Shown here piece after piece: positions 50,356-58,356 of a stretch of 64,000 nt of DNA (positions are counted from its first letter, which is position 1; each line of letters begins with the position of its first letter). The notes beneath the pieces were generated by a model. The model was not told the origin of the DNA. It did not search any database and was given only the letters and a program-made list of their open reading frames with translations. Both the position numbers and the translations under genes were made by a program. This DNA is from TWA4 sp034086685 (GTDB lineage Bacteria > Bacillota > Clostridia > Lachnospirales > Lachnospiraceae). The stretch covers positions 1 to 64,000 of the forward strand of contig JAXDZY010000094.1 of NCBI GenBank assembly GCA_034086685.1. Reading direction: 5' to 3'.

Positions 50356-51291
50356 TTATATATGAATTCTCCGGATCAGCTTGTAAACGACTTCATTCTC
50401 CATGACCAGAGGCTTCACGTGGGAGAAAAATACAACGCCATCCGTGGAAGCCAGTATCTCTCCTTCCACTGTACCTTCAAAAGGATGAATGATCTCTGCG
50501 ATCTTTTCCCCGAAATGAACCGAATCACCAGGCTTCTTCAAAGGCCGGTAAATTCCTGCTGCCTCGCTGCGGATGACCTCCAGTTCCTGTTCATACAACA
50601 CACTGGCAATATAGCCTCCGTGGCAGTTATAGCGGATCAGTCCCATTCTGGCCAGAAAACGCAGTACCGCAGTCACAGCCTGACTGGCAGATTCCTCATC
50701 AATCTGATCAGTTGCATTGGTATAAATGGAAAATGCATTAGTCTCCCAGATCTGCCAGTTGTAATTCAATGTGGTGGTATCCACGGGCTTCGGCCTGCGG
50801 ATTACCACATAGGGCAGGCCGAACAGATTGGCAAGACTGGGATTATGATATCCTGTCTCCATCATCCGCACATGGGGAATAAAATCTCCCGGCATGTAGA
50901 AGCTGGCAAACTGAATTCCATATTCATATTTTTTTACCACATCAAATACACCGGCAGCCACCCTCTGCGTAGTTTCGCCTTTATCATACCCTGGAAACAT
51001 CCGGTTAATATCCGTGTTATCAATAGGCCAGAACCTTTTGCCGATATTCATGGAATAGTGATTCACTGACGGAATGACCATAATCTCTTTTCCCGCCACA
51101 ATGGCATTGTGCCGCTCCAGAGATGTAAGTGCCCGCACCAGGCGTGAACACACATACAGCTGCTGAATCTCATTGCCCCGGATGGGACCCACAATGCAGG
51201 CCGACTTTTCACCGGAACCGAACGTATATCCGTAAATATTCATATCCTCCCTGTAAAGGGATTTCAAAGAATAGACAACTTCCTTATTCAT
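50356..51291 (-). CDS. Aspartoacylase/succinylglutamate desuccinylase-like protein, metal ligands missing
   Basis: A 311-residue paralogue of the upstream gene product. The fold is followed throughout, including the barrel-sandwich C-terminal domain (IIHPFEGTVEGEILASTDG), but the zinc-binding HGxE is replaced by RGNE (GPIRGNEIQ) and the second His site (MDIHAS in the paralogue) reads QFASF. So two of the three expected metal ligands are absent and it is probably not a metallohydrolase. It may be a regulatory or binding subunit of its active partner. The ATG at 51291 has GGGAGG 8 bases upstream; it overlaps the upstream gene by 8 bases. Confidence 0.78.
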   Translation of the reverse strand: MNKEVVYSLKSLYREDMNIYGYTFGSGEKSACIVGPIRGNEIQQLYVCSRLVRALTSLERHNAIVAGKEIMVIPSVNHYSMNIGKRFWPIDNTDINRMFPGYDKGETTQRVAAGVFDVVKKYEYGIQFASFYMPGDFIPHVRMMETGYHNPSLANLFGLPYVVIRRPKPVDTTTLNYNWQIWETNAFSIYTNATDQIDEESASQAVTAVLRFLARMGLIRYNCHGGYIASVLYEQELEVIRSEAAGIYRPLKKPGDSVHFGEKIAEIIHPFEGTVEGEILASTDGVVFFSHVKPLVMENEVVYKLIRRIHI

Positions 51292-52231
51292 GGCTTTTAC
51301 CTCCCAGAACTCTTGCAATCAATGAACCGCTGACTACAATCGGGTATTCACGCAGAGTAAATACCATACCGTCAATGGGGGATAACACTTCCTGTTCCAC
51401 CTTTCCGGTCAGTGGATTTACAATCTGTCCCAGCAGTGCGCCGGCCTTAATATCCTTCCAGTGTTCCACACAGGGAACAAACAGGCCGGAAACATCCGCG
51501 TTGACAAATCCCACTTCATGATCCGTGGAAATAATAGGTTCCTTTACTTTGGGACGCTCCCTGCTGCTCCAGATTCCAAGCTCAATCATGAGATTGAAAA
51601 TTCCATCCAGAAGCTGATTGCCGTATTCCTCTGTAATACGCATTCCCACTCCCATCTCAACCACCAGAGTTTTTACACCGCGGGTATTGAGGCTGTGTGC
51701 CAGAGTGGCCTCCAGAACCGTAGAAGCACTGTGAACCCATACATAATCACAGTTGACAAGCTTTGCATAGGGAACCAGTTCCTTTGCAGTCTTTTCATTG
51801 ATGCGCACCTGAGGAATTTCTCTCAGATAAATATTGCTGGCATGAATATCCATGGCCATGTCGGCACCTTCCATATCCTCCACCACTTTGGCAGCCACAT
51901 ATTCTGAAAGAGCTCCATCAGTCAGAGAACCGGGGAAAATCCGGTTCATATCCAGATCAAACATGGGAATTCCTCTGGTAATGGAATCAATACCGAGAGG
52001 ATTAATCGCCGGATATACATCCACAATGCCTTTCAGTTTTTCCTTTTCCTTCTCAATTCTTCTGATCAGCTCATAACAGACATACTGTCCTTCCAGCTCA
52101 TCACCATGAATTCCGGTAACAACACATAATCTTTTTTCATTTCCGGTGAGCACATCCGGTTGAAGGCGGTTTTTCTTTACCACCAGATTCTCATCTACCG
52201 GCAGTCCTACAGACACAACTGTCTCTATCAT
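51284..52231 (-). CDS. Aspartoacylase/succinylglutamate desuccinylase family hydrolase
   Basis: A 315-residue M14-like metallohydrolase. Metal ligands are present: His and Glu in TGIHGDELEGQ and His in MDIHASNIYLRE; a late VVEMGVGMRI supplies the usual Glu. A C-terminal barrel-sandwich domain (VLSPIDGMVFTLREYP) is typical. Family members remove acyl groups from amino acids (N-succinylglutamate, N-acetylaspartate) or act as carboxypeptidases. Within the ATP-grasp/alpha-E/transglutaminase operon it could hydrolyse or trim an amide-linked product. It overlaps the transglutaminase gene by 4 bases and its paralogue by 8. Confidence 0.85.
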   Translation of the reverse strand: MIETVVSVGLPVDENLVVKKNRLQPDVLTGNEKRLCVVTGIHGDELEGQYVCYELIRRIEKEKEKLKGIVDVYPAINPLGIDSITRGIPMFDLDMNRIFPGSLTDGALSEYVAAKVVEDMEGADMAMDIHASNIYLREIPQVRINEKTAKELVPYAKLVNCDYVWVHSASTVLEATLAHSLNTRGVKTLVVEMGVGMRITEEYGNQLLDGIFNLMIELGIWSSRERPKVKEPIISTDHEVGFVNADVSGLFVPCVEHWKDIKAGALLGQIVNPLTGKVEQEVLSPIDGMVFTLREYPIVVSGSLIARVLGGKSHE

Positions 52232-53043
52232 TGGTCTCTCTCTCCCTCGTCCCTGTGCACATGCTCCGTGACCACTACTTTAACCCGGCCGGTCTGAGTT
52301 GTCAATCCCCGGAACACCCCCCTTTCCATGGGGCAGTCACAGGCATCACGTCCATGTGCAACTTTAATATAATAATCGGTAACTGTCCTGTCATGCGTCG
52401 GATCAAAGCCATACCAGTATCCACTGTCATAAATTTCCACCCATGCATGGGTTGCACCTTCACCGTCCAGAAAACCGGCCACATATCGGGCAGGAATCTT
52501 CTTTATACGGCACAAAGCAATCAGAATATGTGCATAATCCTGGCATACGCCTCTCCCGAGAGCAAAAGCCTCCGCTGCAGTTGTGGATACACTGGTCACA
52601 CCCGCTTCATAAACAAATGCTTCAAACAACTCATGCATCATCGCCCGGACATTCTCCCATACAGTACTGCCTTCCTTAAAAAGAGGTTCACACTTCCCGG
52701 CAAAAAAAACGCAGAGATTTTCATCCGGCTGTGTATAAGCAGTAAAATACTCATAGCAGGAATCCAGCGGCTCCTGCTCCAGAGCATTCACATCCACAAA
52801 AGCAATTCCTTCGGAAATCATCTGAAAACGGGTATGATAATCCTGTATTCTGCAGCTGACCAGCATATTACCCTGTCCATCCATCTTCCGGCTGATAAAA
52901 TCCGCATCTTCAATCTGTACCCGGCTTCCATAAATCTGCTGGCAGGAATTGACAGCCGGAACACAGCGCAGATTCACATAATGATCCCGAATGGCAGGAA
53001 CAAATTCTGCTTCCATCTCATATCTATAATAAAGCTTCTTCAA
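52228..53043 (-). CDS. Transglutaminase-like cysteine protease family protein
   Basis: A 271-residue protein: an N-terminal beta domain (Transglut_N type) and a transglutaminase core with the catalytic Cys in GRGVCQDYAHI, His in GATHAWVEIY and Asp in GFDPTHDR. These proteins usually act as peptidases or amidases. The start is TTG at 53043 (KKLYYRYEM follows) with AGGTGG 6 bases upstream; an upstream ATG at 53076 lacks a site. It belongs with the ATP-grasp and alpha-E genes, a combination known in many bacteria. Confidence 0.88.
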   Translation of the reverse strand: MKKLYYRYEMEAEFVPAIRDHYVNLRCVPAVNSCQQIYGSRVQIEDADFISRKMDGQGNMLVSCRIQDYHTRFQMISEGIAFVDVNALEQEPLDSCYEYFTAYTQPDENLCVFFAGKCEPLFKEGSTVWENVRAMMHELFEAFVYEAGVTSVSTTAAEAFALGRGVCQDYAHILIALCRIKKIPARYVAGFLDGEGATHAWVEIYDSGYWYGFDPTHDRTVTDYYIKVAHGRDACDCPMERGVFRGLTTQTGRVKVVVTEHVHRDEGERDQ

Positions 53044-53134
53044 GAAAATCCACCTTCCTCGAAAATAATCATACATGATTCGCTTTTATTTGGCAAGGTT
53101 TCTTTTCCGAAGAAGCTTTCATGAGCTGATTTAA

Positions 53135-53806
53135 TTAAAAAATTCCCTGAAGAGCCATCAGCATGGGTCTTCTCAGTTCCTCATATTCATCCCGGCGATT
53201 GATCATCCCCGTCAGTTCCTGGAATTTATCATGATGATAGCCGATTCGCACCCGTTCCAGGCGGTTGGAAAACTTGGCAAATTCCTTTGCAACCGATACC
53301 CATCCGTAGCCAAGTCTAAGATACAGATCCATCCGTTCCACATAACGTCCGCATTTGACAATGTTGCGGTTTTCCTCATCCAGAATGCAGTCGTCAATAC
53401 TGCCCCAGAACGCATAAATATCATCAATGACTGACTGCAGTTCAAACAGAGGAGCAGCAGAGCCCTTTCCTCTGCGGATTGCCTGAAGGCAAAGCTCCAG
53501 ATAAGCCATGGATTCCGTACTGACATCATCCCGGCTCACCAGCGCATTGTCATAGGCACGCTTCATATTGGAAATAATGGAATCAGGATTTGTCTCATCC
53601 AGTATGTAATCCCTGACAAAATTTTCCCTGCTTCCATAAACATCGGGAATCGACAGTTCCATGCAAAATTTCTGATATGCATTTTCATTCTGATCGATCA
53701 TTTTATCATAGTACTGAAAAAACACCTTTACCGTTGTAAAAACTCTTTCCGTATAACGTCCCAGCCAGAACAGGCTGTCTGCTCTATCTAACGAGATAAC
53801 ACCCAT
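53135..53806 (-). CDS. Alpha-E domain protein (DUF403)
   Basis: A 223-residue, all-helical alpha-E protein; the N-terminal SLDRADSLFWLGRYTERV and the central VERMDLYLRLG are hallmarks. Alpha-E proteins are found almost only beside circularly permuted ATP-grasp enzymes and transglutaminase-like proteins and are thought to support amide-bond chemistry; the biochemical role is not known. The gene overlaps the upstream ATP-grasp gene by 19 bases, so the two are tightly coupled. A 91-base gap separates it from the transglutaminase. Confidence 0.92.
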   Translation of the reverse strand: MGVISLDRADSLFWLGRYTERVFTTVKVFFQYYDKMIDQNENAYQKFCMELSIPDVYGSRENFVRDYILDETNPDSIISNMKRAYDNALVSRDDVSTESMAYLELCLQAIRRGKGSAAPLFELQSVIDDIYAFWGSIDDCILDEENRNIVKCGRYVERMDLYLRLGYGWVSVAKEFAKFSNRLERVRIGYHHDKFQELTGMINRRDEYEELRRPMLMALQGIF

Positions 53807-55110
53807 GTATCCTTAAAACCTCCTCCTTGAGATGAATTCACTACGAATGAATCGGGATTTCTTGAAAATCTGGTCAATCCCGAAGGCCATACCCTTGTTT
53901 TCGGACCGGACAGAACAAATGCCCGCAGATCGGCTTTCCGTTCCACCTCTTCATTGCCGTCCATCACTTTCAGATCCAGAAAATCAATTACTTCCTGAGC
54001 AATAAACCGACGGGACTCGCCGATGACAATCTTTTTCAGATTATCCAGCTCCTCTTTTGAAAGATCACGGCCAAAAATCACGCCGTATCCTCCTGCCTCC
54101 GATACGTCCTTGATAACCAGATTTTCCATATGATCCAGAATGTATTTCCGGTCTTCTTCGTAAAATGCCAGATATGTGGGAGCATTTTTCAGAATCGGCT
54201 CCTCATCCAGATAATATCTGATCATTTTCGGAACAAAATAATAAATTCCCTTATCATCGGCCACACCATTTCCCGGTGCATTCATCATGGCCACATTACC
54301 GGCCCGGAACACATCCATAATACCGGGAACACCGATCAGAGAATCCGGCTCAAAGGTAAGAGGATCCATATATTCATCGGATACACGACGATAAACAGCT
54401 CCTACCTGCACTTTTTTGCCTGTATATTCTTTATAATACAGATGATCATTTTCAACCACCAGATCAGAAGGCATGGCCAGAATAGCTCCGGAGCGTTCTG
54501 CAAGATAGGAATGTTCAAAAAAGGCTGAATTATACCGGCCCGGAGTCATAATCACATTGATTCCCCCCGTATTGGAATAATCCATGCATTCTCTCAGCAT
54601 GGAAGCATAATTCCGGTTATCATACAGAGGATTTTTCTTAAAAGCCTCCGGAGCCGCACGCCTTGCCAGTTCCCTGGCGATCATGGGATAGGAAGCGCCG
54701 GAAGGAATCCTCAGATTATCCTCCAGTATATACCAGGTACCATCCTTTGCCTGAACAAGATCGATTCCCGAAATATGGCTGTAAATCTTTCCGGGAGGCA
54801 CAATACCTTCACACTGCGGAAGATACCCTTTTGATGAAAATACAAAATCAGCAGGGATTACTCCATCTGCAATAATCTGTTTTTTATTATACACATCATA
54901 TAAAAAACAGTTCAGAGCATCAACTCTCTGAATCAGACCTTTCTCCAGATAGTCAAACTCCTGTTTTGTAATGATTCTTGGAATAGCGTCATATGGGAAC
55001 AACTGCTCTTTGAACACATTATTTTTGTAGATACCGAATTTTACACCGTACCGGGCCAGCAGATTGTTGATGCTGTCCGCACGATCAATTAAATCTGTAT
55101 AATCGTTCAT
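53788..55110 (-). CDS. Circularly permuted ATP-grasp protein (type 2)
   Basis: A 440-residue member of the circularly permuted ATP-grasp (DUF404/DUF407) family. It shows the early nucleotide-binding block DLVQAKDGTWYILEDNLRIPSG, then TPGRYNSAFFEHSYLA, NAPGNGVADDKGIYYFVPKM, a Gly-rich loop KDVSEAGGYGVIFG, and the RAFVLSGPKTRV and SSQGGGFKDTWV ends. Such enzymes are predicted peptide or amide ligases. ATG 55110 has GGAGG 7-8 bases upstream (GTG 55125 is in frame but less likely). It leads the five-gene operon and has its own promoter. Confidence 0.92.
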   Translation of the reverse strand: MNDYTDLIDRADSINNLLARYGVKFGIYKNNVFKEQLFPYDAIPRIITKQEFDYLEKGLIQRVDALNCFLYDVYNKKQIIADGVIPADFVFSSKGYLPQCEGIVPPGKIYSHISGIDLVQAKDGTWYILEDNLRIPSGASYPMIARELARRAAPEAFKKNPLYDNRNYASMLRECMDYSNTGGINVIMTPGRYNSAFFEHSYLAERSGAILAMPSDLVVENDHLYYKEYTGKKVQVGAVYRRVSDEYMDPLTFEPDSLIGVPGIMDVFRAGNVAMMNAPGNGVADDKGIYYFVPKMIRYYLDEEPILKNAPTYLAFYEEDRKYILDHMENLVIKDVSEAGGYGVIFGRDLSKEELDNLKKIVIGESRRFIAQEVIDFLDLKVMDGNEEVERKADLRAFVLSGPKTRVWPSGLTRFSRNPDSFVVNSSQGGGFKDTWVLSR

Positions 55111-55190
55111 ATCTTTCTCCTCCACAGTTTAAAATACTCAGGCCAGAACTCAGATTCAGAAATCTTATAATCAGTGAATACAATTTCCTG

Positions 55191-55218
55191 ATTATACAAA
55201 AAAGGGCGTCAGTGTAAA
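55191..55218 (-). promoter_or_regulatory. Promoter of the ATP-grasp operon, overlapping the scrK terminator
   Basis: On the minus strand TTTACA (55213-55218) and a perfect TATAAT (55191-55196) are 16 bases apart. The -35 lies in the loop and stem of the preceding terminator, the -10 just behind its T tract. Predicted start near 55184; leader about 75 bases. Confidence 0.55.
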
Positions 55219-55232
55219 ATACACTGACGCCC
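55198..55232 (-). terminator. Strong Rho-independent terminator behind fructokinase
   Basis: On the minus strand GGGCGTCAGTGTA and TACACTGACGCCC form a perfect 13-bp stem with a 3-base loop, then TTTTTT. It is about 115 bases after the scrK stop, and the next promoter is built into it. Confidence 0.88.
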
Positions 55233-55345
55233 TCGCCCTTGCTATGTAGTGATTATAAAAGATGATGTTCTAAATGTCAAGAGAACACATATATTTTTTT
55301 GTATTCGAGCAAAAACAGTAATGATTATGAAAACTTCTGCTTTTA

Positions 55346-56299
55346 TCAGCCGAATGCCTTCTGAATCTCCTCCAGAGTGGGCATTACACGAAGCGCACCC
55401 TTCTTAACTGTAATCATGGATGCAGTCTGATTGGCAGTTATCAGAAGCTCTTTCATCTGTTCTTCTGTCAGGTCCAGGCCATGATCCAGCACGTAATTGA
55501 TCATACATGCACAGAAAGTATCTCCTGCACCGGTTGTATCAACAACATGCTCTACTTTAACACCGGGAGCGTACACCTGTCTGTCTCCGCAGAAAGCATA
55601 GCTGCCGTCTTTACCGGCTGTAGCACAGATCAGCTTTGCACCGGTCATGCCCTTCAGAATCTCAACGCCTTTTACGATGTCCGATTCACCGGTCATGAAT
55701 TCCACTTCATTGTCGGAAATCTTCAGTACATCACAAAGCTTCATGCCGTATGCAATCTGTTCCTTTGCCTCCTCCTGTGAATTCCACAGAGGAGGACGAA
55801 GATTGGGGTCAAAGGTAAAGATGGCACCGGCCTCTTTTGCTGTACGGATTGCTTTGTAAGTAGCCTCTCTCACTGTTTCGTGGGTCATGGAAAGCGTACC
55901 GCAGTGGAAAATACGGGTATCTTTCAGAAGATCCTCATCCACCTCGTCAGCTGTCAGCATCATATCAGCACCAGGATTCCTGTAAAAAGAAAAATCACGG
56001 TCTCCGTCTTCTTTTGTATGAACCAGAGCCAGCGTTGTGCGTACATCCCTGTCATAATGAAGACCCGTAACATCAATACCAAGCTTTTCAACAGTATCGC
56101 CCAGCATATGGCCAAAGAAATCGTCGCCCACCTTACCGATAAATCCTGTCTTTTTGCCGAGATTGTTCAGCATGGCCAGCACGTTGCAGGGAGCACCGCC
56201 GGGATTGGCTTCAAACATCAGATTCCCCTGCTCACTTACTCCATTCTGAGTAAAATCAATCAACAATTCACCAAGTGCAATTACATCCATTTTTTTCAT
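55346..56299 (-). CDS. scrK: PfkB-family fructokinase
   Basis: A 317-residue ribokinase-fold sugar kinase, most like fructokinases (ATP + D-fructose to fructose-6-phosphate). Seen are ALGELLIDF (8-16), the substrate GG in ANPGGAPCNVL, and the C-terminal DTTGAGDTFCACM with the catalytic Asp and anion hole. The length fits. GAGGAA precedes the ATG. It follows the NUDIX gene by 42 bases and may share its transcript. Sugar specificity is inferred from family resemblance; no transporter or sucrase is adjacent. Confidence 0.88.
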   Translation of the reverse strand: MKKMDVIALGELLIDFTQNGVSEQGNLMFEANPGGAPCNVLAMLNNLGKKTGFIGKVGDDFFGHMLGDTVEKLGIDVTGLHYDRDVRTTLALVHTKEDGDRDFSFYRNPGADMMLTADEVDEDLLKDTRIFHCGTLSMTHETVREATYKAIRTAKEAGAIFTFDPNLRPPLWNSQEEAKEQIAYGMKLCDVLKISDNEVEFMTGESDIVKGVEILKGMTGAKLICATAGKDGSYAFCGDRQVYAPGVKVEHVVDTTGAGDTFCACMINYVLDHGLDLTEEQMKELLITANQTASMITVKKGALRVMPTLEEIQKAFG

Positions 56300-56341
56300 C
56301 GTTAATTCCTCTTCCTGATATTTTCTGAAATAACTGGTGTG

Positions 56342-56794
56342 TTAAAAATATTTTTTTGTTCCCCAGAGATTTCTTCGCTTCAGATCCAGATACTCATTAT
56401 AGGCTTTTTCAAGAATCTGCTTTTCATTGGAAAATTTCAGCAGATGATAGGCCTCAATGAATTTGTAGTACCCTGAGTCCATGAAATATTCTTCTTTCTG
56501 GGGTTTTGAATAATAACTGTCCGCCATCATCAGATACCAGTGCACCTCTTTTTCCACCACATCATCCGGTGTGGCAAATGAATACTGACTTTTGCCAATA
56601 TACTTGATAATTGATGCATCCGCATCTGTCTCTTCTTTCACTTCCCGCAGAGCCGTTGTCTTATAATCTTCTCCCGGCTCCACCGTGCCTTTAGGCAGAA
56701 CCCATCCTTCATACTTGTTTTTATAATTCTTATACAGTACAAGTATTTTTCCTCGAAAAATAACCACACCGCCGCAGCTAGTCGCATGACTCAT
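56342..56794 (-). CDS. NUDIX hydrolase
   Basis: A 150-residue NUDIX protein. The Nudix box GxxxxxExxxxxxxREUxEExGU is seen in GTVEPGEDYKTTALREVKEE with the metal-binding glutamates. Before it, SCGGVVIFRGKILVLYKN and WVLPKG resemble the diadenosine polyphosphate/(p)ppGpp-type group, so it may clear a nucleotide-containing metabolite; the substrate is not evident. AAGGAGG lies 8 bases before ATG 56794; an in-frame extension to 56866 has no signal. It has its own promoter. Confidence 0.9.
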   Translation of the reverse strand: MSHATSCGGVVIFRGKILVLYKNYKNKYEGWVLPKGTVEPGEDYKTTALREVKEETDADASIIKYIGKSQYSFATPDDVVEKEVHWYLMMADSYYSKPQKEEYFMDSGYYKFIEAYHLLKFSNEKQILEKAYNEYLDLKRRNLWGTKKYF

Positions 56795-56876
56795 GCAAAA
56801 TCCTCCTTCAAAAGTGCGCCGGTCGATCAACAGAAATTGAATCAGCATTCCTGTCTTATCACGCAAATCTGATTTT

Positions 56877-56905
56877 AGTATAACTCAATTCATACTAATC
56901 TGCAA
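56877..56905 (-). promoter_or_regulatory. Sigma-A type promoter for the NUDIX gene
   Basis: On the minus strand TTGCAG and TATACT are 17 bases apart, overlapping the end of the upstream PBP gene. Predicted start near 56870, about 76 bases before the start codon. Confidence 0.55.
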
Positions 56906-58346
56906 GGAGGGCATCAAAAATCTTTTTCACAACAGGTCCGCCGGATTCGGAACCCGCTCCGGCTTCTTCCAGAACGATGCTGACCACAACCTGAGGATTG
57001 TCCGCAGGCGCATAGGCAGTCAGCCAGGCATCTGTTTCCTTATCACTGTCTGTCTGGGCAGAACCGGTCTTTGCTGCAGCCTGATAGCTGTCAGTGCGGA
57101 GAACCTTTGCCGTACCGTTATTTACAACCTCCATCATCATATCTCCGATAATAGAAGCCTGCTCCGCAGTCATGACAGAACCGAGACTTTCCGGTGCAAA
57201 TTTTTCCACCTCTGTTCCGTCCACACTGACTACCCTGTCCATAAAATAAGGTTTCATCATAATTCCCCCATTGGCCACCGCTGCTGTGATCATGGCATTC
57301 TGAATCGGTGTTTCCAGCGTATTTCCCTGTCCAAAGGAAGTCTGCATAACCGACCAGAGAGAAGAATCGCTGTCCAGATCGAATTTGCTGGTGGCAATGG
57401 AAAAACCGGTGGGAAGCTTCTGATTGAACTGCAGCCTCTCCGCAGTACCCCGGAATTCATCCAGATCCAGAGATATCCCCATATTGATAAACGCCCCGTT
57501 GCAGGATAATGCAAATGCTTCTTTCAGATCAACGGTTCCGTGGGAATTACCATGGGAACACCGTATGGTCTTTCCGTCGATGGTAATGGCTCCCTGACAA
57601 TTATACGTATAGTCCTGCCAGTCATCCGGATGCTGCTCCAGAAAAGCAAGTGCTGTAACGATCTTAAAAGTAGAGCCGGGAGAATAAAGCCCCTGAGTTG
57701 CCCGGTTTACCAGATTGGAATTGGATGAATCCGACACGAGTTCCGCATAATCATCTTCCAGCGTATTGGGATCAAAATCCGGTTTGGAAACCATTGCCAG
57801 AATCTTTCCCGTGGAAGGTTCCATAACAACGCAGGCTCCCTCATATCCATCCATGGCATCATAAACCAGCTGCTGCAGATCGGAATCCAGAGTGGTATAC
57901 ACGGTATCCCCCGCAGCCTTCTGATCAGTCAGCTCCTTGTACAATTTGTTCAGACCGGTCTCATGAGAATTAAGCAGATAATAGCCGGCTGAGGACTCCA
58001 TACCCGCCTCGCCCACGCTGGTATATCCGATCACATGGGAAAATACGGATCCAAAAGGATACGTCCTGCTTTCCTCACCCTCCTCATTCAGTCTGGATAC
58101 TGCAAGCGTTTTTCCGTCCGCGGAAATAATCTCACCGCGGATACATGTTTCATTCAGCTTCTCCAGCCGGCCGTTATAGGGACTGTTTACCAGCTCGGGA
58201 GCTTCCTTCCAGGTAAAGTAACACAGATATCCCGCAAGACCTGCAAACAGCAGAATAAAAAGATATACCATGCCAAGAATATAACCGTTGATTTTCTTCT
58301 TCGCTTTCCCGACTTTATTGTCTTTCGGATCTTTGTTCTGTTTCAT
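56895..58346 (-). CDS. Class B penicillin-binding protein (PbpA-like, SEDS partner)
   Basis: A 483-residue bitopic transpeptidase: basic N-terminus, membrane helix at about 22-44, short pedestal (RGEIISADGKTLA), and a transpeptidase domain with STFK in YSPGSTFKIVTA, SCN in ALSCNGAFIN and KTGSAQ. Compact PBPs of this type are usually paired with a SEDS protein in elongation or sporulation; here the SEDS gene lies immediately upstream (10-base gap). It therefore likely forms a second SEDS-PBP glycan synthase. GGAGG precedes the ATG. The NUDIX promoter overlaps its stop. Confidence 0.92.
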   Translation of the reverse strand: MKQNKDPKDNKVGKAKKKINGYILGMVYLFILLFAGLAGYLCYFTWKEAPELVNSPYNGRLEKLNETCIRGEIISADGKTLAVSRLNEEGEESRTYPFGSVFSHVIGYTSVGEAGMESSAGYYLLNSHETGLNKLYKELTDQKAAGDTVYTTLDSDLQQLVYDAMDGYEGACVVMEPSTGKILAMVSKPDFDPNTLEDDYAELVSDSSNSNLVNRATQGLYSPGSTFKIVTALAFLEQHPDDWQDYTYNCQGAITIDGKTIRCSHGNSHGTVDLKEAFALSCNGAFINMGISLDLDEFRGTAERLQFNQKLPTGFSIATSKFDLDSDSSLWSVMQTSFGQGNTLETPIQNAMITAAVANGGIMMKPYFMDRVVSVDGTEVEKFAPESLGSVMTAEQASIIGDMMMEVVNNGTAKVLRTDSYQAAAKTGSAQTDSDKETDAWLTAYAPADNPQVVVSIVLEEAGAGSESGGPVVKKIFDALLAD

Positions 58347-58356
58347 CTGTTCCTCC

